Source of the DNA: Panicum virgatum
Taxonomy: Eukaryota; Streptophyta; Magnoliopsida; Poales; Poaceae
Direction of reading: 5' to 3'
NCBI RefSeq assembly: GCF_016808335.1
Contig: NC_053148.1
Coordinates: 44,780,930 to 44,844,929, forward strand
Length of the DNA stretch: 64,000 nt
The stretch's first letter is position 1, and every line of letters begins with the position of its first letter. The notes beneath the pieces were generated by a model. It had not been told where the DNA came from. It saw only the letters and a program-made list of their open reading frames with translations, and searched no databases. Of the stretch, positions 51,901 to 62,593 are shown one piece after another. Both the position numbers and the translations under genes were made by a program.

Positions 51901-51983
51901 TTCGATCCAGCCTCAACGTAGCCAGTGGCTAGTTGTGGCTGCGGGGGGGTTTTAGCCCTTTTGTGCTCTACTTGTACTCTCAT

Positions 51984-52100
51984 CTTGTCCAGTCTTGAAC
52001 ACCGCTGCGTCGGTTGTTCAGACTGCGGGGGGGTGTTAGCTTTCTTGTTGTCCAGTCTTGAACACCGCTGCGCCGGTAGTTCAGACTGCGGGGGGGTGTT
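51984..52100 (+). repeat. Duplicated polypurine-tract unit before 3' LTR
   Basis: A unit of about 57-60 bp (GTCCAGTCTTGAACACCGCTG..., GTTCAGACTGCGGGGGGGTGTT) occurs twice (about 51984-52040 and 52044-52100), and a third GCGGGGGGGTTTTAG lies upstream at about 51940. Only the last copy abuts the 3' LTR and should act as the plus-strand priming tract. Confidence 0.85.
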
Positions 52101-52211
52101 GGAGTATATTGAGCCCATGTGTATAGAGGCCCATCTAGAGGCCCATGTATAGGATCTATATATACCCACCCATCTAGGGTTGGAGGAATACACTAATTAT
52201 TCCCGTCATTA
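52097..52211 (+). repeat. 3' LTR of copia element
   Basis: 115 bp that by eye match the 5' LTR at every position. It is followed by the second CATAA copy of the target duplication. Confidence 0.95.
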
Positions 52212-55200
52212 CATAATATGAATCAAGACAACGGAGCAGAAATGAAACCACGGTGGTGAATCATGTTGTCCATAAACTTACTAAAGCATTAAGCCATTCA
52301 GACATGAGACGTGGTTTCCAATACAGCTGACCAAGGTATATTCAGGGAACGAAAAGGAAACGATATCTGGGAGGAAGAAAATCATTATACCAAGCGTCCT
52401 GAAATATCACGCAATGCTTCAGCCCATCGAGAAGTAGAATCAGCCATCATACTCACATTATAGCCCATATCACGGAAGTATTCAGCAATTGTAATTCCTG
52501 GGTACAAGTATAAAAACGCAAATCATCATTCTGTTGACAAAGAAAACATCAATCGAGTCCTTTCAGCAAGTTAGCACAAATTAGGCATGCTCAACCGCTC
52601 CAATGGCATTAACTCAATACGAAATTTAGGGTCCTAGGTAGCTCCGTACACAAGAATGCTTAGGGATACATCAAGTTGTCAACGGATGCCTATAGCTCCT
52701 TTGCCAAGTTCTTTTACTTTTGCAGATTTTGTGTTGTTCCCATCTGTGCCATATGGCACTAGAAAATAAAACTGAGAGGTATGGCATACAGTCACAGATA
52801 GATGATAGTTCATAAGTAGGTATTACAAGCTTGCAACAATGCGATCTCACAAAGTCACAATGATACTTTTAGAATTATTGTTGGTTGAAAAGCAAAAATA
52901 ATGCAGTCAAGAAAAATATCTGCAGGCAGATTTCGTGCCTATAGAAGTGAATGAAACATAACTGTATAAGACTATAAGTATACCTGTATAAATGGATGCT
53001 TCACGAGCAGCTACAGCATGTTTGAGGTGTTAGCCACAAGAGTTGTTCTTTTCATGACTGATTCTTCACGTCCATCTTTCAATGTCATTGTCAATTGAGG
53101 GAAGTCCATAAGGACCTCAGCCATCTCATTCCCTCTTTCCCCACAGCCCACGTAAACCACAGCTTCTGAATTGGAATACTGTACGAGCAAATTTGGGTCA
53201 GCAAAAGGAGTGGGTTCATCAAGACACCTAAGAGGCTAGCATATACAATACGGAAAAAAAACTGGCAGCTACAAAACAGAAGTAGAATAGCAGCAAGACC
53301 TTTGAAAGTGCCTGACTAATGACAGTTTTTCCACAACCAAACGCCCCAGGAATAGCACATGTCCCTCCAAGCACTGAGGGAAACAATGCATCGAGCACAC
53401 GCTGAAACCAATTCACAGTACATGTGAGATATAAAAAGATTCAATAGAGAGTAGTAGGAAAAAAAATTAATGTTGTGTTTAGAGAATGCAGCATTAAATG
53501 TTGACACTGAAACAAGCCTTGGATAGCTCCAAGTACCTGTCCTGTTAAGAGAGGTGTATCAGCAGCAAGCTTTGATGCAACAGGCCTTGGTGAGCGCACA
53601 GCCATGTCTGCAGAGCACAAACATGATGATTATTCGGACATCCATAACTTTGGTAAGTTCATTTAATAAAGGGACGATGCTTTACCTGGAGCATAGTAAA
53701 TTGCTTTTTGATCCCTTGAAATTCCAGTTCCAGAACTGTATCCTGCATTTATAGCAATAGTGAAAAGGGGGTCAAGTAAAATTGAGTAAAATGAACAGGC
53801 AATGAAGCAGAAAAACAGTACGCCTTTGTGTGATATCTACTAACCTGCAAACTGTATTGACCAGCAGGGGCAATGTAGCTTATTTTCCCCATAGAACCAG
53901 GAGGAAGGGCAACATGGTGTTCCATCAGTGTATTCTCAAATACAGTCTGCAACATAGTCACCAACATTAAATTGAGCAGGTTAACAGCAGGCATCAATGG
54001 GTGGAGCAATCAGAAACCCTCAGGAGAATAGTAAATTAAAAAGAAAAAGAAAAACCGTCATTTTTGTAACTCACAGCATATAAATCTCCACCCGTGATGG
54101 CATCTCCAACACCTAAAACAAATGACTAAAATTACTGCCTTTCTGTACAGCATAAAACTTGAAAAGAGGTATAGAACACCACACTTAGTTTTGTGTAGAA
54201 TAGTCACACACATTACCTAGCTTGTTTGGCTGAAATTCCCACAGCTGATCTTTGTCAAGGGCAGGGACTGATACACCACGTGGTATATACACATCCCCAG
54301 ATTTAATAGCGATGGTTTTTAGAGGGCGCTGTAGCAGGGCGATAGGACCATACCATTAGAAAAAGGTAAATGTGTTGACCCTCCCAAATGAGTGTTTGTT
54401 ACGTTTATTTACCTGAATCCCGTCGAAAATGTTGCCAAGAATGCCAGGCCCCAATTCAACTGAGAGAGGCTGCATGAAAAAACCATCATACATCTGTAAG
54501 GGGAGAAAACAAGAAACTTACACAAATGCACACAGAAATCAACGGAAACAATACCTTTCTTGTTCTCAACACTGGGTCATTTACCATCAGCCCAGCTGTT
54601 TCCTCATAAACTGCAAAACAGATGCATATCTTTTGTGTAAACCAAGTATTACATTTGCTTAGGGTAAAAAGTCTCAACATAATCTTTTTCCGACCATATA
54701 ATCAACATGACCATGTGGATTGGAAGTTGGAACTGCACTGCACAACACCTTGAATTGTAGCTGAGTCGCCCTCGAGGCGAATAATTTCCCCAATGAGGTT
54801 GTCATGACCAACACGAACAAGTTCATACATGGCAGCACCACCCATTCCATCAGCCACAACCACAGGTCCAGAGACCTAGAAGACACAAGAGAGAAATACA
54901 TCATAAGAGACTGCAGTATGAAGTAATGATTTAAATTATTGTCTAAACTGACTAAATCCCAACAACAATCGCTCGGTTGTATTATCCACGCACTGGAGAA
55001 CAATTTCATAACCCAACTTATACGATCAGACTAGTTTCTGCATATTCTGGCTAACTGAAAACACACTGTTGCACTCGACACTCAACATGCCAGCAATCCA
55101 CACCAATGAACAGCACCTTGCAATCCAAACACCATCTGAACCCTAAAAATTCGACCGCCCGATTCAGCAAATCCCCTGGCAATTCAACTTTGACTCGAAT

Positions 55201-55555
55201 ATCTCTGATTCACTGGAATCTTCAGCAAAGCGGCATGACCAACGCCATGATCGGGACAACACTCACACACAGAGACAGGAACGCTAAAGTTCCGTGATCC
55301 AGAGACGATATGGTAGGATATCGCACCCGCGCAGCAGATACCATGTGAGACTAGCGGCAGGGTCTACTCATCTGGTAACAGGGGGAGGATGAGTAGGTGC
55401 AGGAGGCGAACCTTGCGGACGTATCCGTACTCGCTCTCCTTCTCGCTGTCCTCGAAGGTGGTGATGCGCTCGCCGAACGCCATGGTCGCCGCCGGCTGAG
55501 GGGTTATCGGCCGGCGTCGGGTCGTTTTTTTTTCTTTCTTTTTCTTAAAAAAAAA

Positions 55556-56018
55556 TCGATATCACCCCCTAACCTATACATGGTGGAATACATAACCCCC
55601 AACCTATAAAATGATCCATATCACCCTCTAAATTTTTCAAAACCGGTCAAATTATCCCATAAAATAGTTTAAAAAATCATAATAAATCACAGAAAAATCA
55701 TAAAATAGAAAATCCAATTGTGTTAGACTCCAAATGAGTGAACATATAATATGGTACGTTTTAGTACATTTTTTTACAGCTATGAAGAAAAACATAGAAA
55801 ATATACTAAAACATACCATATTATATGTTCATTGTGTAGTTATACTCATTTGAATTCTAACACAATTGGATTTTCTATTTTATGATTTTTTTGTGATTTA
55901 CTATGATTTTATAATATGTTTACAATTGGTTTTGGAAAGTTCAGAAAGTGATATATAGACCGTTTTATAAGGTGGGGGTTACGTAGTCCGCTCCCCATAT
56001 GTAGGGGATGATATAGAC
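55556..56018. mobile_element. Foldback/long-TIR element next to V-ATPase A start
   Basis: Two arms of about 200 bp are inverted repeats of each other: left TCGATATCACCCCCTAACCTA..., CCAATTGTGTTAGACTC...; right its diverged complement ending GGGGATGATATAGAC. A short loop near 55775-55800 joins them. The element is non-coding and could fold into one long hairpin when transcribed. It begins only about 70 bp upstream of the V-ATPase A start codon. Confidence 0.75.
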
Positions 56019-56112
56019 TTTTTTTGTTTTTTTTTATAGTGCCGGGGTCGGATCGTGGGGGGCGAGGGAGAGATGGGTCGCGCTCGATAGGCTGGACTTT
56101 GGGGGGAAGCGA

Positions 56113-57007
56113 TAGGGATGAAAACAGGAAGATCCCGTTACCAACCGACACCATATCCCGTATATACCGACCGCATATCATATTTTTGGAAAAACACGGA
56201 AACAGGAAAACAATTCAGGAAAACAGTTGGTAGCGGGAACACCGACCGCATACCATATTTTTTGGAAAAACACGGAAACAGGAAAACAATTCAGGAAAAC
56301 AGTTGGTAGCGGGAACGGGAACAGTTGAGCCATTCTCCCGGCCGTTTTAATGGATCCCGTATTAATACGGGAAGTTCCCGTCAGGAATCCCATTTTGTCT
56401 CATGCACAACAGGCAAGCACCTAAATGTTAATTTGGTCCAGCCCATCAAGTGCCTGGTTCACAATATTCCTAAGCCTCCACTCCGTCCCATTTTATGGGG
56501 CACCAGCGGTGACCCTCTTCCATAGTTTGGCGAGGTGGTACTAAAGTGATGCTGCTCAACTGCTGCGTGGCTGCGTTGCTAGCTGCTTGGGTTGCTACTG
56601 CCCACCACGCAACGGATAGGGACGCGGCCCACAATGGCCCAAGCATTCACGAAGGAGCACAGAGCAGCAGGTTTGATCATTTTTCTTCCCTTTGTTTTCC
56701 TTTTATCTTTTTACAATTCTTTCCTTTTATTTTGCATGTGTATGTATAAGTTATGTATAGTTGTAACTATTTTGTTGAGCTAAATGTTTGAAGCGGTAAC
56801 ACGCGGCGGTGTTCCCGTTTTGAGTTTCCGATTCCCGATCGTATTCGGCTTGTTCCCGATCGAATTATTCCGTTTCCGATATACCGTAATATCGGTTTCG
56901 TATTCCCGTCCGACTTTCCCGTTTCCGTTCCCGTTCCCGGCCAAAATATGTGGTTGCGGGAATGGTTAAGATGTTTTCCCGATCATTCCCGACCGTTTTT
57001 ATCCCTA
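56113..57007. mobile_element. Non-autonomous hAT transposon
   Basis: Imperfect terminal repeats TAGGGATGAAAAC and GTTTTTATCCCTA (written as found at each end) are flanked by a perfect 8-bp duplication GGAAGCGA (56105-56112 and 57008-57015), the hAT-superfamily target size. The 895-bp body has sub-terminal TTCCCG/CGGGAA motifs repeated many times near both ends, as expected for hAT transposase binding, and no transposase frame. Confidence 0.9.
56166..56316. repeat. 75-bp tandem duplication inside hAT element
   Basis: 56166-56240 and 56241-56316 are nearly identical units starting ACCGACCGCATA and ending GTTGGTAGCGGGAAC; the second differs by one substitution and one extra T. The duplicated part carries sub-terminal hAT motifs. 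Confidence 0.9.
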
Positions 57008-57072
57008 GGAAGCGATGGAGAAGGGGGCCACGTTTGCACAATGGATTTTTCTTTATTTTATTTTCCGAATTA

Positions 57073-57325
57073 CTTTCTCCGTCCATAATTTTATTGCAAT
57101 TCTACTTTTCGAGCAGTCAAATAGTCTAAATTTTAATTAAATTTATAGAAAAATAATAACATTCATAATACCAAATAAGTACCATTAAATTAGTTATAGA
57201 TTATATTTTATAGTAAATTTATTTGAATATATAAATACTAATACTATTTAATATCAATTTGATAAAACTTAAACTAGTTTGATTGGCACAAATTTCATAA
57301 TTGCATTTTTTTGGGATGGATGAAA
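57073..57325. mobile_element. Degenerate Stowaway-type MITE
   Basis: CTTTCTCCGTCCATAATTTTATTGC at the left and GCATTTTTTTGGGATGGATGAA at the right are diverged Stowaway ends with TA beside them. The body is very AT-rich. It is older than the other Stowaway copies, judging from mismatched ends. Confidence 0.6.
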
Positions 57326-57329
57326 TAAA

Positions 57330-58071
57330 ATTGAGATCGGTGCATTATTGTTTTCTCCTTTCGAACACGAAGTAATCGCAATGGTTGAAAAAGAAATCCG
57401 CTACGGGTACTCGCGTCGCAGGTGTAGTTGGTTCATTTCACTGGCATATTGGGGTGTGGGCTTAGACAACACGGCTGGTTTTAGCCGTGGGTATGCAATC
57501 CGATTGTTAAATTTCACTATTGCGTATACTATGATACTACTATGCTGGTTCGTTACTACGGACGTGCACGATAACATATTAGAGAACTCTCGAAGAATTC
57601 TATCCATTTGAAATGATTTGGTAAAATTGTCACATGTGAATCTTGATAATCAGATTGTTAATATGATAACACCGAATAGTTTTTGTTTTGGATCTTTCTA
57701 GATTTGTCAAGTCTTGTTAAACTTCAATTATGTCTAGATTTAAATTTAAACTGTTATCCTTATAGACATGAATATCCTTAAAATCTTATGGAAGCTGGAT
57801 AAGAAATTAGACTATTTTAATTTTTCCAGTACTATACTAAACTTTTTTTATAGAAAAAAACAGCACCATTTGTACGCCCGCCTGCCATTTTGCGCCGGAT
57901 GGGCCGCCACGCACCCAACGCCCCTAATCATATACATCTTCTGAAAATTTTTTTCCTATCGTCTAATATTTAAGATTCGTGCAACTATTTCTAAGCCATT
58001 GACACAACATATGCACCAGGTGGGGCAAATAGTTGGCATTTTTTGAGCGAAGTTGGCGGATATGTGTCGAC
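57330..58071. other. No gene recognised
   Basis: An 87-codon open frame at 57348-57611 has no recognisable domain and no splice context. About 57920-58000 (CATATACATCTTCTG..., TTAAGATTCGTGCAA) has a diverged partner near 59880-59945, suggesting that a later insertion split or duplicated an older repeat. Confidence 0.4.
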
Positions 58072-58074
58072 TTA

Positions 58075-58312
58075 GGGCCTGTTTAGTTTTCAAAAATTTC
58101 CCTATAGTACCCGTCACATCGAAGTTTTGGACACATGGATGGAGTATTAAATACAGTCAGAAAAAATGACTAATTACATAGTTTAATTGTAAATGACGAG
58201 ATGAATCTTTTAAGTCTAATTAGTCTATGATCGGACACTAATTGACAAATAACAACGAAAGTGCCACAGTACCCAAATCTAAAAAAATTTCACGAACTAA
58301 ACACACACAGCC
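58075..58312. mobile_element. Tourist-type MITE
   Basis: Ends GGGCCTGTTTAGTTTTC and GAACTAAACACACACAGCC with TTA on both sides (58072-58074 and 58313-58315). The 238-bp body carries the familiar CTAATTAGTCTATGATC and AATGACTAATTACATAG motifs of the abundant grass Tourist/Harbinger family. Confidence 0.92.
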
Positions 58313-58319
58313 TTACGGT

Positions 58320-60580
58320 TCGCCTTGGTGGAAGGAAGATGCTTTTGGATTTCAAATTTAAATGTGTTTTTCTTCCAAACCATATACTCTTTTTTTAAAA
58401 AAATCTTTTAAACCACTGTGTTAGTGAGAATTATAATATAACAAAATGAGATCCAATATGAATATATTTCACTATTATTTAAAATTCAACATGTTTAGTG
58501 AACTGCCTCACATTTTGAACATGCTACTTCAATATTCTTATATCAAATGTTAACTAGTTTATTGGAGATGTTAAACATGACCGGAAGAAATGTTGAGTCT
58601 AAAATACAAAATGTTGACTATATTAATTTAAAATTTTGAATACATTATGTTGCTGCTGAGAATGGACGACTACAAAACTACTCGATTGCTTGTTTGTTGT
58701 GCGCTTGATCGGATATGATCTAACATGCAAAGACTCGAGGATTTAGACTGGTTCAGGCCGGAGGGTGCCCTACGTCCAGTATGGGGGTGGTGTTCTCGCT
58801 CTATTGCTCTCGAGCCCAAGTACTCAAAGTTCAGAGGGGAGCTTACAAGCCTTCAAGTGATGTGTTTTCCAAGAGTCGAACCTCTCGGAGTCCAACCCTC
58901 TCCTACATGGGGGATTTCCCTTTTATAGTTCAAGGTGGAGGCCCCCATTTACATATATCTATCGTGGTGTCTTGGTTCCGCCCGGGGGTCCTTCATCTTT
59001 GTCAGTCGTCGTGCCCCGCCCGGTCGGTCGGGAGCGGAGAGGCTTGTGTCAGGTTGGTTTTCATGGGCGACGGGTTGTCTGGTTGTTGTCCTGTCCCTGG
59101 TCAGTCAGGGCTGCCTTGCCACTCGGGCGGTCGCTCGGAGGTTGTCTCCTATCCTGTCTGTCCGTAGCGCTGCCGCGCGTCCTTCTCTGTGTGGCTTCTG
59201 CCCGAAGGACGGCACGCCTGGTGAGGGGTGCCCTGCCATGGTCAGGCGGTGCTGCCCGGTCACACTCGCTGGCGTAATGGAGTGGTATGCAGGAGAAGCC
59301 ATTATTACGGCGTGGGAGGCGGAGCTCATTGACGCTCTCTCCTGTTGCGTCGTGCGGCCTAGAAGGCCAACACTGTGGTCCAGGCGTGCGGAGAGGAGTG
59401 TGCAACGTGTGGGCCCGTACGGGGTCTGGCTTGACCAGCACGTCCGCTGTACGGGGCGGCGTTCTTGGAGCACACGGCCCGGGTCGCATGGTACGACGCT
59501 GACCCAGGGTGCTTAGGTCGGGAGGCTTCCAGGTGTCCCCGAAGGGTCGGCCTCTGGTTGCGCTAGGCGCTAAGGAACAGGAGTTGTCCGTACCGGTACA
59601 TGGGCTGTGCTGAGGTGAGCCCAACAGGATGTTGGGCCATTACTGTTTGAGGCGGGCCCGTTAAGGGCCCCGGGTTTACACCCCCATCACATTATGTCAC
59701 AAAACCTTTTGAAAAAAATAACGGTTGTTACTCAGATTTAGCGGGAAAAAACATACTTATTAGGTTGGGCCTGTGCATGTTGACCGCCACCCTGTCCACT
59801 GGGCTGCTGTAGTTCTAAGTTACTGAGCCTTGGTGGGCTGTGCGATACCAGAAATTCTCATCCCACGCAAGACCAGAAATCCTATACATCTTCCGGAAGT
59901 TTTTTTTCTTCCCCACCTTCCAGTGTTTGAGATTCGTGCAAGTCACCCCATTCGTTGGATCTACTCAACCCTAGTCTTCTTCTTCCTCCTCCTACCCGCA
60001 TCCTCACCATGCGCCGCCGCCCCTGAGCCCGTGGTCTGCCGCCACCCCACGCCGCTCTCCTGCCCCGCTCCTACGCGCTCTGCCGCGCCGCTGCGCTGCT
60101 GCTACCGCGGCGTGCTGCACTGCAGTTGCTGCTGCCGCCACGTGCTGCCGCTGTGTGCTGTACAAGCTGTAGAGCCACACGCTGCTACCACCGCCGTCGA
60201 GACTCATGCTGCTGCCGGCGCCGCGCCCACCTCGTCGTAGAAGAACTCTTCAACATTTTCATTTCAATATTTTCAACATTTTATGTTTCTAATTTCAACA
60301 TTTGTCTTTTACAGTTTCAACATTTTGAAAGCTAAATGTTGAACATGTTTAACAAAATGTTGAGTTAATCTTACTAAAATGTTGAACATATTTGCAGCAG
60401 ATAATTGGGTCTAAGTGGCTTTAAAGATGAATCTCTTATCTATCTTCCAGAAGATAGATAGGAGCCCCCACGCAAGACACATAGGGACGCCCCACCCAAC
60501 CCACACAGACGATGATAAGAGATGAAAAAAGTAGAGGAAGGGAAAAACACATGTGTGCCGAATCCAGTCCACTATCACAA
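58320..60580. other. Transposon-derived sequence, no gene
   Basis: AT-rich flanks rich in TTCAACATTTT / ATGTTGAACATG motifs (58480-58640 and 60250-60400) surround a GC-rich block at about 58720-59690. The block begins GACTCGAGGATTTAGACTGG and ends TTTACACCCCCATCACA, which reads like LTR-retrotransposon or CACTA sequence, but I could not find matching ends. Open frames in it lack domains. Confidence 0.4.
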
Positions 60581-61070
60581 TGAAGCTGGAGCCGCCGAAG
60601 GCGGCCGGTGAGGATTCAGCTGCGCATTCTGCTCGTGCTTTTGCAACTGGGCTCTGCTCATTGCGGATTCCTCCTGTTGCCCCAGCAGGGACTACCAGCG
60701 CACTCCACTTGCATAGATCACCGGCTGCCTGGTTGCCTCTCATTGGCGAGTCGTACGGTGGCGTAACAGCACTGGCGTGACGGAGACATGCCGGTCTTGA
60801 TGGCCGGCTGGAGGGCTGACTCCGCGGAATCTCGAGGTTTGCTGGCGCGTCTCGTCGCCTCGCTGTAGACGCATCGGCTTCTCCCCCGCTCGGGGTTGCC
60901 TCTCATTGGCGGGTCGTACGGCGGCGTAACCCCGAGTGGCGCGACGGTCGCTCGGCATGCTGGGCCTGTTCCTTTAGCATTAAAGGGGGCGTGCGGTTTG
61001 ATGAGGACTTTTGGCGCGCCACATTTGACCGGTCCGTCGGGTGCCGCGTCCGTTCGTGCCCACATTCGCC

Positions 61071-61078
61071 TATAAATA
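61071..61078 (+). promoter_or_regulatory. TATA box of retrotransposon LTR
   Basis: TATAAATAGGGG in a GC-rich setting, followed about 30 bases later by a plausible transcript start (GGTTCCACATCC). Typical of grass LTR promoters. Confidence 0.5.
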
Positions 61079-62593
61079 GGGGTGTTGTGGATGCTAGGTT
61101 CCACATCCAAACTGATCATGGAGATCTTCCTAGTAGTTCTCTTCCTCACACCCCATGCCCGCCCTCCAGATGAGGGCGTGCCTGCTCTATGTCCCTGGCA
61201 CTAGAAGAATGCTTGTGAGTGGCGGAGGATCCTCCTCAGGCGGGGGCACGTCAACTTGTTCGTCCCGCCAACTGCCGGCTGGTGCCGAGGAGCGCGAAGG
61301 CTGCTTGCCAGAGTTTGGCAAGCCAGGCCACTGGTCTGCCTGCTCCCTTGCCAACAGGCATGGGGGGCACCCAGCTTCGCTGGTGGCCTTCTGAGTCTTT
61401 CCTTGGCGTCGGCCCGATGACCCGGTGGCCGTGGACCCGATCCGCCACGAGGGCTCTTCTCTTAGTTGGCAGGGTGGTCTTGCACCCAGGACGGGTCTAC
61501 ACGTCTCCAGCCGGAGGCTACTGGTTTTCCGAGTGGCAAAGCGAAGGTGGACGGCTCGGGTAAGATGGCCTTGAGCCACCTTCCCCGTCCTGAGGAAGAC
61601 AACAAGAAGCTACATCGGCGAGGAGTCCGGGCTTACATCAGCTCCGTAGATTCTCTGGGACGACGTTGCCTGCTTCCTCCACCACCGGGGGTCTCTTGGC
61701 GTGGCTGGTGCTAGGAGAAGGCTTGCGATATTCTTTGAGCGTGTCCTCTGCTTTCACGTGTAGCAGCCGCTGCTTTAGTCCCTTTTTGCTGCTCCCTTTG
61801 CGGGAGTAAACGGATTTGATCCATTGTACCAACTGTCCTCCCTGGTTGGAGGCAGCTAGCTTTTATCTGTTGCAATGGCCCTTGGCCGATTGTCTTGAGA
61901 AGAAAATGAATAAAATTGCCCGGAGGCGATCTCATCTTGTTTGTATGTTTTACCGCAGTATTTTTTCGTTTTCGTGCCTCAATGGTTAATGAACTCCACT
62001 GCGATCGCTGGGGATTAGAGGAGATGAACCCTACTGCTTGACCTCAATGGCCTCGGATGGAGGGTTCGGTGAGCTTGATAACGGGTACGCCCAATTAAGG
62101 ACAATCCGAGTGAAGTCCGCCCCCGTCGCGGACGACGGGGTCGACGGAGCTCGCCGGGAGCACTCTTAGTAGGATGTAGTATCGCGTTGGTCGCCGTATG
62201 TCCTTCACACGATCGCTCCATCTTGGTTCTTTATGACGTGATCCCGCAGGATCAGTCGGAGTCTGAGCAGAGGTCGGGCGAAGACTGGGGTCAAGGTGTG
62301 ACAGGTCGATTGTCTCGTTGGGCCCGGTCCGTCTTTTCGGCTGGTTGGGCCGTGGGCCAGACACGCGCGGTGCTGCGCCGCTTCGGGCCTCACGCTGGCT
62401 CGTTGGACCTGCTTGGCTAGACCACCCAGGTCTTTAAGACTTGAAGGGGGGAGGTTTCTCCCCTTCCCACTCGGCTCTTGTCCCTTTTTCTGCCGCCTCC
62501 AGCATCCATTCTCTCCCTCGTCCTCATTCTTCGCCATTTCCACCCCCACCGCCTTCTCTGCTGCTCGTTGCGTCGAAGCCTAAAAGGGCGGCG

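Larger units (their letters stand above)
46271..52211 (+). mobile_element. Full-length Ty1/copia LTR retrotransposon, coding region broken
   Basis: A 5,941-bp element in plus orientation, opposite to the host gene. The 115-bp LTRs (46271-46385 and 52097-52211) appear identical base for base, start TGTTGGAG and end CATTA, so the termini are TG...TA rather than TG...CA. The target duplication CATAA is perfect (46266-46270 and 52212-52216). The primer-binding site TGGTATCA follows the 5' LTR directly, and a G-run tract precedes the 3' LTR. Internal order is gag, protease, integrase, reverse transcriptase, RNase H, which defines copia. Confidence 0.95.
43610..55483 (-). pseudogene. VHA-A: V-type H+-ATPase catalytic subunit A, frameshifted, copia in intron 12
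   Basis: Nineteen minus-strand exons span the whole protein (621 codons nominal): 55483-55412, 54875-54749, 54610-54555, 54469-54413, 54328-54217, 54112-54075, 53946-53845, 53742-53686, 53607-53537, 53401-53300, 53178-52984, 52497-52391, 46187-45991, 45908-45822, 45186-45082, 44548-44451, 44366-44288, 43962-43874, 43724-43610. Start MAFGERITTFEDSEKES, the Walker A loop GAFGCGKT and the end FRNLEDEAR are intact. Subunit A hydrolyses ATP in V1 to pump protons into the vacuole. Four single-base indels break the frame: losses beside 53601 and 53016, gains at 46171-46173 and 46017-46018. They sum to zero, but frames between them meet stops. A conserved REISG reads RDISG. Either this is a young pseudogene or the assembly has local errors; I favour pseudogene because the promoter is also invaded and intron 12 carries a 5.9-kb retrotransposon. 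Confidence 0.8.

Noticed and set aside
57348..57611. 87-codon plus-strand frame with hydrophobic stretch
   Set aside because: Not recognised; single short frame in AT-rich intergenic DNA without promoter or splice context.
59061..59624. 187-codon minus-strand frame and overlapping plus-strand frames
   Set aside because: Several frames are open in the same GC-rich transposon-like block; none has a recognisable domain.
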